A stretch of DNA of 14,499 nucleotides from assembly GCA_003133265.1 (NCBI GenBank), contig PKWQ01000153.1, positions 559-15,057 on the forward strand, read 5' to 3'. The notes below the pieces were generated by a model. It ran no database searches, was not told where the DNA came from, and saw only the letters and a program-made list of their open reading frames with translations. The DNA comes from Acetobacteraceae bacterium. GTDB lineage: Bacteria; Pseudomonadota; Alphaproteobacteria; Acetobacterales; Acetobacteraceae. A program made the position numbers and the translations under genes. Each line of letters begins with the position of its first letter. Position 1 is the stretch's first letter. Of the stretch, positions 1 through 7,357 are shown in pieces.

Positions 1-1934
1 GCGCACAGGTGCGTGCCGTGCGGGAACGAGAAGTTGTCCGGGTCGTAGGTGGCGTCGGCGTCAATCGTCGGCTCGACCCCGTCCGGCAGGTCGTGCGCGG
101 CGAAGGCGGCCAGCGCGATCTCCTGGATGGTCTTGGCCGCGCCGGAGGAGTTCCGCGCGCTGAAAACGCCCGCCGCGAACTCCACCTCTTCCGGCGGCGC
201 CTCCAGCATCGCCGATGCGATGACCTTGGCCAGCGCGATGACCTTGTCACAGGCGGAGACCAGGGCCATCCCGCCCACGGCCAGCGACCGGGACCCGTAG
301 GTGTCCATGCCCTTGGGGGATATCTGGGTGTCGCCGTGCAGCACCCGGATGTCCTCGAACGGCACCCCGAGCTGGTCCGCGACGATCTGGCTCCACGCGG
401 TCTCGTGTCCCTGGCCGTGCGCGCTCGACCCGGTCACCACTTCGACCTTGCCGGTCGGCAGCATCCGGATGGAAGCCTGCTCCCAGCCGCCGGCCCCGTA
501 GGCGAGCGAGCCGAGGACGCGGGACGGCGCGAGCCCGCACATCTCGGTGAAAGTGGAGATGCCGATGCCGAGCTGCACCGGGTCGCCGCTGTCCCGCCGC
601 CGCTGCTGCTCCGCGCGGAGCTCGTCGTAACCGAAGAGCTCCTTGGCCTTCGCGGTGGCCGCCTCGTAGTTGCCCGAGTCGTAGGTCAGGCCGCAGATCG
701 TCGTGTAGGGGAACTCCTCATGCTTGATCCAGTTCCGCTCCCGGAGTTCCAGCGGCTCGATGCCGAGCTCGGCTGCCAGCTCGTCCATGATCCGCTCGAT
801 CGCGAAGGTGGCCTCGGGCCGGCCGGCCCCCCGGTAGGCGTCGGTGGGCATCTTGGTGGTGAAGACCCCGGTGCAGCGGAACGAGTAGGCGTCCATCTTG
901 TAGATGCTGGGGAACATGAAAGCGCCGAGCAGCGGGGTGCCGGGCGTGACCAGCATCAGGTAGGCGCCCATGTCGGCCAGCAGGTCCACCGAGAGGCCGC
1001 GGATCTTGCCGTCGGCCTCCGCCGCGATCCTGATCCGCTGCCACTGGTCCCGGCCGTGGTGCACGGTCATGTTGCCCTCGCTGCGCGACTCGGTCCACTT
1101 GACCGGCCGGTGCAGCCTGCGGGCGATCAGCACCGCGAGCACTTCCTCCGCCGTGACCTGCAGCTTCGAGCCGAAACCGCCGCCCACGTCCGGGGTGACG
1201 ATGCGGAAACGATCCGGCTCCACCTTGAACACCGGCTCGGAAATCAGCCCCTTCAGCAGCCAGCCGCCCTGGGTGTTGGCATACAGCGTCCAGCGTTCGC
1301 CGTCGTACTCGGCGATGGCGGCGCGCGCCTCGATCGAGGACACCACGATGCGGTTGTTCACCACCCGCAGCCGGGTGACGTGCGCCGCCTTGGCGAACAG
1401 CGCGTCGGTGGCGGCCTTGTCGCCGATTTCCCAGTCGAACGCCGTATTGTGTTTCACCTCCGGCCAGACCTGCGCCACCCCCGGATCGGTCGCGGTGGCG
1501 AGATCGGTTATCGAGGGCAGGATGTCGTACTCGACCATGATCGCCTCGGCGGCATCGCGCGCCTGCGCCGGAGTCTCGGCGACGACGAAGGCGACGGGAT
1601 CGCCGACATGACGCACGAACCCGTCGGCCAGCACCGGATGCGGCGGCATCGCGCCGGCGGAGCCGTCGCGGTTCTGCATCGGCACGGCGCAGGGCAGCCC
1701 GCCGATGTCATCGCCCGCCAAATCGGCGCTGGTATAGATGCCCCTCACGCCGGGCAGCGCCTTGGCCTGCGCTACGTCGATGGCGGTTATCCTGGCCGCC
1801 GCGTGCGGGCTGCGCAGCACCACGGAAAACAGCATGCCGGGAAGCTGGATGTCGTCGGTATAGCGTCCGGCCCCCTTCAGCAGGCGCGGGTCCTCGACGC
1901 GGCGAACGGGCTGGGCGAGACCGAACTTGCTCAT
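1..1934 (-). CDS. Xanthine dehydrogenase/CoxL-family molybdopterin-binding subunit, 3' end missing, apparent chimera
   Basis: The frame is open from an ATG at 1934 to the left edge, 644 codons, with no stop. A GGAG lies about 7 bases upstream of the ATG. The N-terminus (residues 3-29, FGLAQPVRRVEDPRLLKGAG then RYTDD) is the usual start of this molybdenum hydroxylase family. Further marks are GGGFGSK at 251-257, AYRGAGR at 366-372 and HGQGH at 506-510, the last in the cofactor-binding region. AYRGAGR marks the form II type, not the AYxCSFR loop of true CO dehydrogenases, so the substrate is more likely an aldehyde, purine or other heterocycle. Family members are usually about 770-800 residues, so roughly 130-150 C-terminal residues, including the catalytic Glu, lie outside the window. 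Partner FAD and [2Fe-2S] subunits are not in view. Residues after about 257 look actinobacterial while the first ~250 look proteobacterial. Confidence 0.85.
   Translation of the reverse strand, partial: MSKFGLAQPVRRVEDPRLLKGAGRYTDDIQLPGMLFSVVLRSPHAAARITAIDVAQAKALPGVRGIYTSADLAGDDIGGLPCAVPMQNRDGSAGAMPPHPVLADGFVRHVGDPVAFVVAETPAQARDAAEAIMVEYDILPSITDLATATDPGVAQVWPEVKHNTAFDWEIGDKAATDALFAKAAHVTRLRVVNNRIVVSSIEARAAIAEYDGERWTLYANTQGGWLLKGLISEPVFKVEPDRFRIVTPDVGGGFGSKLQVTAEEVLAVLIARRLHRPVKWTESRSEGNMTVHHGRDQWQRIRIAAEADGKIRGLSVDLLADMGAYLMLVTPGTPLLGAFMFPSIYKMDAYSFRCTGVFTTKMPTDAYRGAGRPEATFAIERIMDELAAELGIEPLELRERNWIKHEEFPYTTICGLTYDSGNYEAATAKAKELFGYDELRAEQQRRRDSGDPVQLGIGISTFTEMCGLAPSRVLGSLAYGAGGWEQASIRMLPTGKVEVVTGSSAHGQGHETAWSQIVADQLGVPFEDIRVLHGDTQISPKGMDTYGSRSLAVGGMALVSACDKVIALAKVIASAMLEAPPEEVEFAAGVFSARNSSGAAKTIQEIALAAFAAHDLPDGVEPTIDADATYDPDNFSFPHGTHLC
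1158..1190 (-). other. Probable junction between two unlike halves of the molybdo-subunit gene
   Basis: This stretch encodes the conserved PDVGGGFGSKLQ segment (residues 248-259). To its right on the map (N-terminal side) the protein reads like alphaproteobacterial homologues. To its left the wording (LQVTAEEVLAVLIARRL, EGNMTVHHGRDQ, HEEFPYTTICGLTYDSGNYE, GISTFTEMCGLAPSRVLGSL) matches what I know of actinobacterial form II CoxL-type proteins. The reading frame stays intact across the join. A join inside a conserved motif is expected from either an assembler bridging two genomes or homologous recombination. The taxonomic reading is from memory of the families, not a search. Confidence 0.55.
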
Positions 1935-2006
1935 GGTTCACTCCGAACAGGGGCAATGCGAATGGAAGCATGCACGGATCGGGCGGGCCGAGCCAAGAGG
2001 GTCCGC

Positions 2007-5000
2007 TCAGTGCCTGCGGAACCTGGCCTTCACGCTTTCGCGCAGCCCCTGAAAAGTCGCATACAGCATGGGAATGAGGAAAATCCCGATCGAGCTGGCC
2101 GCGATCATGCCGGCGAACACCGCCGTGCCCACCGCGCGCCGGCTCATCATCGCCGCCCCGTGCGCCCAGACCAGCGGCACCAGCCCCAGGATGAAGGCGA
2201 TCGAGGTCATCATCACCGCGCGGAACCGCATCCGCGCGCCCAGCTCCGCCGCTTGCAGGATCGGCATGCCGGCCTCGCGCTGCTCCTTGGCGAATTCCAC
2301 GATCAGGATGCCGTTTTTGGCGGCGAGCGCGATCAGCACCACCAGGCCGATCTGCGCATACAGATCCAGCGGCAGCCCGGCGAGCAATATCCCGCAGAAT
2401 GCGCCGACGCCGCCCACCGTGACCGACAGCAGCACCGGCACCGGGATCGTCCAGCTCTCGTAAAGCCCGACCAGGAACAGATAGGCGAACAGCACGGCCA
2501 ACCCCAGAATGAGCGTCGTCTGCCCGGCCGCCTGCAACTCCTGATATGCGGTGCCGGCCCACTCGTAACCATAGCCCGGCGGCAGAGTCTTGGCAGCCAC
2601 CTCCGCCATGGCAACCAGCGCGTCGCCGGACGAGACGCCGGGCGCCGGACCGCCGTTGATGGTCACGGAGCGGTAGTTGTTGAACCGGCTGATGACCTGC
2701 GGCCCGACCGCGATGCGCAAATCGGCGATGGCGCGCAGCGGCACCATCGTGCCGGCGCTGTTGCGCACGAATATCTTGAAGATCGCCGAGATGTCGGAGC
2801 GGTCGATCGCCTCGCCCTGGATGTTCACCTGCCAGGTGCGGCCATACATGTTGAAGTCGTTGACATAGATGCCGCCCAGCGTCGCCTGCAACGCGATGAA
2901 CACGTCGCGCACCGACAGACCGAGCGCCTGCGCCTTCTCCCGGTCGATATCGAGATACACCGAGGGATTGGTCGGGCTGAAGCTGGAGAACACGCGCGCC
3001 AGCCGTGGATCGCGGTTGGCCGCGTTGATCAGCCCGAACGCGGCGGCACCCATCTCCGCCGGATCCTGGCCCTCCAGATTCTCCATCTGGAACTCGAACC
3101 CGCCGGAGGTCGACAGGCCGATGATCGGCGGCAGGTTGAACGGAAACACCGTGGCGGACCGGATCTGCTGCGCCTGCCCGAACACCTGTCCGATCACCGC
3201 CTGCACCTTGTCCACGGCGGCCGTGCGGTCGGCAAAGGGCTTCAGCCGCGCCAGCACGAACGCCGCGTTCGGCTGGTTGCCGCCATCGAGCAGCGAGAAC
3301 CCGACGATCGACAGCACCCCCTCGATCTGCGGCATCGGGCGCAGGATGGCTTCCACCTGCTGCACCACCGCACGCGAACGCGAGACCGATGCGCCGTCGG
3401 GCAACTGCACGGCGACGAAGAACACGCCCTGGTCCTCTTCCGGCAGGAAGCCGGTCGGCGTGTGCCGTGCCAGCCCGTAGATGCCGGCGCCGCAGACGCC
3501 GATCAGCACCACCGCCAGCACCGCGACCCGGAGCAGCCGGCGCACCGTCGCGGCGTAGCCGTCGCGCACCCCGTCGATGCCGCGCAGCACCAACCCCATC
3601 ACGCCGCCACGCTTGCCGTGATGGCGCAGCACCACGCCGCACAGCGCCGGCGACAGCGTCAGCGCGTTGACCGCGGAGATGAAGGTAGCAACCGAGATCG
3701 TCACTGCGAACTGGCGGAACAGCTGCCCGGAGATGCCGGGGATGAAGCCGACGGGGATGAACACCGACAGCAGCACCAGGGTGATCGCGATCACCGGCGC
3801 GGTGATCTGCGCCATCGCCTTCTTGGTGGCGGCCTTCGGGTCCAGGTCCGGCTCCTCGGCCATCACCCGCTCGACATTCTCCACCACGACGATCGCGTCA
3901 TCGACGACAATGCCGATCGCCAAAACCATCGCCAGCAGCGAGATCGTGTTGGCCGAGTAGCCGAACGCCAGCAGCACCGCGAAGGTGGAAACCAGGCTGA
4001 CCGGCACGGCGACGGTCGGAATGATCGTCGCGCGGATGTTGCCCATGAACAGATAGACCACCAGCACGACCAGCAGGAACGCCGCGCCCAGCGTCTCCAT
4101 CACCGTCTGGATCGTCTCGGACACGAAGCTGGAGCTGTCGTAGAACACGCGCGACTTCAGGCTAGGCGGGAAACGCGCGGATAGCTCGTCCAGCGCCTTG
4201 TGCACCGCAGCCGAGGTCTGTACCGCGTTGGCCTCCGGCGAGAGATAGATGCCGATGGAAACCGCCGGATTGCCGTCCAGCCGGCTCTCGGCGTCCATGT
4301 TGGCGGCACCCAGCTCCACCCGCGCGACGTCGCGCACGCGCAGCACCGATCCGTCCCGGTTGGCGCGCACGATGATATTGCCGAACTGCTCGGGCGTGGC
4401 GAGCCGGCCCTGGGTCTGCACGTTCAACTGGAACTGGGTCGCGTCGGCGGTCGGCCGCGCGCCGATGCGCCCGACGGCGCCCTGCGCGTTCTGGGCCTGG
4501 ATCGCGGTGATGATGTCGGAGGGCACCATGCCCAGCGCGTTCAGCCGGTCGATGTCGAACCAGATCCGCATCGAGTAGTCCAGCCGTCCGAACAGCTGCG
4601 CCTGACCGACACCCGGCGTGCGCGACAGCCGGTCGAGCACATTCACGGTGACATAGTTGCTGATGAACAGCGGATCGTATTTCCCGCCCTCGGAATAGAA
4701 CTGCACGAAGGCCAGAACGGCGGCGGAGCGCTTCTGCACGGTCACGCCGCTCAGTTGCACCTCCGCCGGCAGCTTGGACAGCGCCGCCTGCACCCGGTTG
4801 TTGACGTTCACCGTGTCGATGTCGGCATTGGTGCCGATATCGAAGCTGATCGTCAGGCTGTAGGTGCCATCGTTGGCGCTGTTCGACTTCATGTAGATCA
4901 TGCGGTCGACACCGATGATCTGCGCTTCCAGCGGTTGCGCCACCGTGGTTTCCACCACGTTGGCCGACGCGCCGGGATAGACCGTGCTCACCGTCACCTG

Positions 5001-5126
5001 TGGCGGCACGATCGACGGAAACTGCGCCACCGGAATGCGCAGCATCGACAGCGCACCGGCCAGCGTCATGACGATGGCGATGACGATGGCGAGCCTGGGG
5101 CGGTCGACGAAGACCGACGAGATCAT
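2007..5126 (-). CDS. RND efflux pump inner-membrane permease, HAE1 (AcrB/MexB) family
   Basis: The 1039-residue product has the full length of AcrB-type proton/drug antiporters. It would form a trimer in the inner membrane and export hydrophobic or amphiphilic compounds through a periplasmic adaptor and an outer-membrane channel. The first membrane helix is at about 10-30, followed by a periplasmic porter domain. The proton-relay pair Asp409-Asp410 sits in GIVVDDAIVVVENVER, and the relay Lys937 in AAKNGILIVEF. The two halves repeat each other, with membrane clusters at about 340-500 and 870-1025. The ATG overlaps the adaptor stop codon by 4 bases (ATGA). There is no clear ribosome-binding site, so translation is probably coupled. 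A 72-base gap separates its stop from the molybdo-subunit start, with no convincing terminator, so read-through is possible. Substrate range cannot be told from sequence, and a symbol such as acrB or mexB would be a guess. Confidence 0.96.
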   Translation of the reverse strand: MISSVFVDRPRLAIVIAIVMTLAGALSMLRIPVAQFPSIVPPQVTVSTVYPGASANVVETTVAQPLEAQIIGVDRMIYMKSNSANDGTYSLTISFDIGTNADIDTVNVNNRVQAALSKLPAEVQLSGVTVQKRSAAVLAFVQFYSEGGKYDPLFISNYVTVNVLDRLSRTPGVGQAQLFGRLDYSMRIWFDIDRLNALGMVPSDIITAIQAQNAQGAVGRIGARPTADATQFQLNVQTQGRLATPEQFGNIIVRANRDGSVLRVRDVARVELGAANMDAESRLDGNPAVSIGIYLSPEANAVQTSAAVHKALDELSARFPPSLKSRVFYDSSSFVSETIQTVMETLGAAFLLVVLVVYLFMGNIRATIIPTVAVPVSLVSTFAVLLAFGYSANTISLLAMVLAIGIVVDDAIVVVENVERVMAEEPDLDPKAATKKAMAQITAPVIAITLVLLSVFIPVGFIPGISGQLFRQFAVTISVATFISAVNALTLSPALCGVVLRHHGKRGGVMGLVLRGIDGVRDGYAATVRRLLRVAVLAVVLIGVCGAGIYGLARHTPTGFLPEEDQGVFFVAVQLPDGASVSRSRAVVQQVEAILRPMPQIEGVLSIVGFSLLDGGNQPNAAFVLARLKPFADRTAAVDKVQAVIGQVFGQAQQIRSATVFPFNLPPIIGLSTSGGFEFQMENLEGQDPAEMGAAAFGLINAANRDPRLARVFSSFSPTNPSVYLDIDREKAQALGLSVRDVFIALQATLGGIYVNDFNMYGRTWQVNIQGEAIDRSDISAIFKIFVRNSAGTMVPLRAIADLRIAVGPQVISRFNNYRSVTINGGPAPGVSSGDALVAMAEVAAKTLPPGYGYEWAGTAYQELQAAGQTTLILGLAVLFAYLFLVGLYESWTIPVPVLLSVTVGGVGAFCGILLAGLPLDLYAQIGLVVLIALAAKNGILIVEFAKEQREAGMPILQAAELGARMRFRAVMMTSIAFILGLVPLVWAHGAAMMSRRAVGTAVFAGMIAASSIGIFLIPMLYATFQGLRESVKARFRRH

Positions 5127-6289
5127 TGCTTGGCAGCCCCCGGCGCGGCCGCATTACCCGGGACGCGGGGCGGCGGTGCGGCCGGCCCGGGCACCACCAG
5201 CGCGCCCGGACGCACGCGCTGCAACCCTTCCAGCACCACCATCTCCCTCTCGGCGACGCCGGAGGCGAGCACCGCGAGTTCCGGCGTCGACTGGCCAAGG
5301 CTCACCCGCCGCTGCTCGGCCTTGTTGTCCTTGTCGATCACATAAACGTAGCTGCCCTGCTGGTCCGACAGCACCGCGGCGCGCGGCACCGCCAGCGCCA
5401 TCACCGGCTGGATCCCGGCGAGCGTCACGCCGACGAACTCCCCGTCGGTCAGCGCCCGCTCGCCCGGCCGGATCGCCGGATTGGCGATCTTGCCGCGCAC
5501 CAGGATCGTGTCGGTGCTGGGCGAAACGGTGGTGTCGATGAAATCGACCTTGCCGGTGCGGTCGTAGACGCTGCCATCCGGCAGACGCAGCCGGATCTCC
5601 ACCGCCGCCATGCCGCCGCGATCGGCGTAGCGTTTGGATATTTCTATCTGGCTGCGCGCCGCCATCGGGAACAGCACGTTCATCGGGTCCTGGCTGACGA
5701 TGCGCGCGAGCGAACCCGAGGAGGGCGAGACGACGTTGCCGACGCTGTAGGTGCTCAGGCCGATCTTGCCGGCGATCGGCGCGCGGATTTCGGTGTAGTC
5801 CAGATTGATCTCCGCCATGCGCAACTGCGCCTGCGCCGACATCAGCTGCGCCGCCATCGATGCCTGCTGCGCCTTGGCGTCGTCCACGGTCGAGCGCTGC
5901 CCGGCCGGGGTGTTCAACAGCGCCAGGGTGCGGTTGAGCTGGATGGTGGCATTGGTCAGCAGCGCCGTATTCTGCGCCACCGCCGCCTGCTGCTGCGCCA
6001 CCGCCGCCTCGAACGGGCCGCGCTCCAGCCGGTACAGCAGGTCGCCCGCCTGCACCTCCGCGCCTTCGTCGAACAGCTTCCCCTGCACGAAGCCGGTCAC
6101 CCGCGCGGTCAGGTCCACGCGGTTCACCGCCTGGATGCGGCCGACGAATTCCTCGGTCTCGGTGATCGGGCGCTGCTGCACGCGCACCACGCCCACCGCC
6201 GGCGGACCACCCGGCATCTGCGCTCCGGCCGCGAACGGCACGAGCGGGGCGAACGCCACCAGCAGGACAAGCGGTAGACGCGGCATCAT
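5123..6289 (-). CDS. RND efflux periplasmic adaptor (membrane fusion protein, HlyD/AcrA family)
   Basis: The 388-residue protein joins the RND permease to an outer-membrane channel in the periplasm. A signal peptide spans about 1-23 (hydrophobic LPLVLLVAFAPLVPF, then AGA before Gln24). There is no Cys at the cleavage point, so it is probably not a lipoprotein, unlike AcrA of E. coli. The split lipoyl domain is at about 58-92 and 165-200 (DYTEIRAPIAGKIG in the second half). The alpha-helical hairpin, rich in Ala and Gln, lies between them at about 92-165. Beta-barrel and membrane-proximal domains follow, and a Pro/Ala-rich tail ends the protein. Two ATG codons are adjacent at 6289 and 6286; AAAGGA upstream fits either, and the first is given. 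It is the first gene of the pump operon, upstream of the permease. No outer-membrane factor gene lies in the window. Confidence 0.95.
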   Translation of the reverse strand: MMPRLPLVLLVAFAPLVPFAAGAQMPGGPPAVGVVRVQQRPITETEEFVGRIQAVNRVDLTARVTGFVQGKLFDEGAEVQAGDLLYRLERGPFEAAVAQQQAAVAQNTALLTNATIQLNRTLALLNTPAGQRSTVDDAKAQQASMAAQLMSAQAQLRMAEINLDYTEIRAPIAGKIGLSTYSVGNVVSPSSGSLARIVSQDPMNVLFPMAARSQIEISKRYADRGGMAAVEIRLRLPDGSVYDRTGKVDFIDTTVSPSTDTILVRGKIANPAIRPGERALTDGEFVGVTLAGIQPVMALAVPRAAVLSDQQGSYVYVIDKDNKAEQRRVSLGQSTPELAVLASGVAEREMVVLEGLQRVRPGALVVPGPAAPPPRVPGNAAAPGAAKQ

Positions 6290-6372
6290 CGTCGGGTCCT
6301 TTCAGCCGCCCGGCGGGCGCATGGTGCAGAGCAGCATAAATGGCGGCACGGGAGACGGTGCAATAGAGACCC
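6290..6372. promoter_or_regulatory. Divergent intergenic region between efflux adaptor and SMP-30-like gene
   Basis: These 83 bases must hold the promoter of the efflux operon and probably that of the plus-strand gene. An 11-bp dyad, GCCCG-G-CGGGC, lies at 6308-6318, about 20 bases before the adaptor ATG. It could be an operator for a repressor, but such dyads are common by chance in GC-rich DNA. On the minus strand a TATGCT-like -10 overlaps the only AT-rich patch (about 6334-6342). No pump regulator gene is adjacent. Confidence 0.3.
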
Positions 6373-7329
6373 ATGCGTCGCGCGGTCAACCACTTGCGCG
6401 ACGGCGCGGGCCGTTTCACCCTGACGAGCATGTGGTTCGCACCTCCCCCCGACCTGCCGACGCGCGTGCTGACGCGCCTGCCGGACAGATTCCGCAAGCC
6501 GCTCGCCAATACGTGGGCCACGGCCAACCGTGGCGGCGAGCCGGTGGATTGTTTCCTGGAAGGCCCCTGCTACGACGCGGCGGGGCGTCTGTATGTCGTC
6601 GACATCCCGTTCGGCCGCATCTTCCGCATCGATGGCGATGACGGGGGCGATGACTGGTCGCTGCTCTGCCAGTACGACGGCTGGCCGAACGGCATGAAGG
6701 TCGCCGCCGACGGCACGCTGCTGGTGGCGGACTACCGCAACGGCATCCTGCGCATCGACCCGGCCACCGCGCTGGTCTCGCCGGTGATCGAGACCGTGAT
6801 GAGCGAGAGCTTCAAGGGCCTGAACGACCTGACGCTGCACCCGGACGGCTCGATCCTGTTCACCGACCAGGGCCAGACCGGGTTGCAGGACCCCACCGGG
6901 CGGGTCTGGCGGCTGCACCAAGACGGGCGGATCGACCGATTGATCGCCACCGGCCCCAGCCCGAACGGCCTGGTGCTCAATCATGCCAAGACGCATCTCT
7001 ATGTGGCGATGACCCGCTCGGCCGAGGTCTGGCGCTTCTTCCTGCGCCCCGACGCCGTGGTGGCCAAGGCGCAGTGTTTCGCACGCCTGTCCGGCGGCGT
7101 CTCCGGCCCGGACGGCATGGCGGTGGACAAGCACGACCGGCTGTTCGTGTGCAGCCCGGCGCATGGCTGCGTCTGGGTGCTCGATCCGTTCGGCGTGCCG
7201 CTGTACCGCATCGTCTCCTGCGCCGGCCGCTCGCTCACCAACTGCGCCATCGCCCCCGACGGCAAGACGCTGGTCATCACCGATTCGTCCACCGGTTCCA
7301 TTCTGTCCTGCGAGGTTCCCCCGCCCTGA
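6373..7329 (+). CDS. SMP-30/gluconolactonase-family beta-propeller, probable lactonase
   Basis: The 318-residue protein belongs to the SMP-30/gluconolaconase/LRE-like group, six-bladed propellers that hydrolyse sugar or other lactones using a divalent metal. The four expected metal ligands are all in place: Glu63 (FLEGPCYD), Asn151 (GLNDLTLHPDGS), Asn198 (PNGLVLNH) and Asp247 (SGPDGMAVD). Repeated blade motifs such as ADGTLLVADYRNGILRID and APDGKTLVITDSSTGSIL support the fold. No signal peptide is seen, so it is probably cytoplasmic. The start is uncertain. The ATG at 6373 has only a weak AGAGA upstream, and an ATG at 6430 (MWFAPPPDLP) would remove a non-conserved, basic N-terminus; that shorter form is equally plausible. 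It runs alone, divergent from the efflux genes and convergent with purB. The substrate is unknown. Confidence 0.88.
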   Translation: MRRAVNHLRDGAGRFTLTSMWFAPPPDLPTRVLTRLPDRFRKPLANTWATANRGGEPVDCFLEGPCYDAAGRLYVVDIPFGRIFRIDGDDGGDDWSLLCQYDGWPNGMKVAADGTLLVADYRNGILRIDPATALVSPVIETVMSESFKGLNDLTLHPDGSILFTDQGQTGLQDPTGRVWRLHQDGRIDRLIATGPSPNGLVLNHAKTHLYVAMTRSAEVWRFFLRPDAVVAKAQCFARLSGGVSGPDGMAVDKHDRLFVCSPAHGCVWVLDPFGVPLYRIVSCAGRSLTNCAIAPDGKTLVITDSSTGSILSCEVPPP

Positions 7330-7334
7330 GCGAA

Positions 7335-7350
7335 CCTGCCGCAAGGCAGC
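7335..7350. terminator. Small hairpin between convergent genes, possible weak terminator
   Basis: CTGCC at 7336-7340 and GGCAG at 7345-7349 form a perfect 5-bp stem closed by a GCAA (GNRA) tetraloop. It lies in the 28-base gap between the SMP-30-like gene and purB, which converge here. No T-run follows on either strand, so intrinsic termination would be inefficient. Confidence 0.25.
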
Positions 7351-7357
7351 CTAGGCG

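Noticed and set aside
1..1934. Form I CO dehydrogenase large subunit (CoxL)
   Set aside because: The active-site loop is AYRGAGR, the form II type, not AYxCSFR.
1708..3642. Long minus-strand frame of 644 codons overlapping the RND permease
   Set aside because: It is a frame-shifted reading of the permease with Arg/Gly/Ala-rich nonsense; the permease frame carries all motifs.
9..4184. Very long plus-strand open frame of 1391 codons
   Set aside because: It lies antisense to the molybdo-subunit and RND permease genes, and its translation is Arg/His/Gln/Asp-rich low complexity with no domain, typical of the shadow frame of high-GC genes.
4200..6277. Long plus-strand frames opposite the permease 5' end and the adaptor
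   Set aside because: Both are antisense shadows with His/Arg/Asp-rich translation and no ribosome-binding sites.
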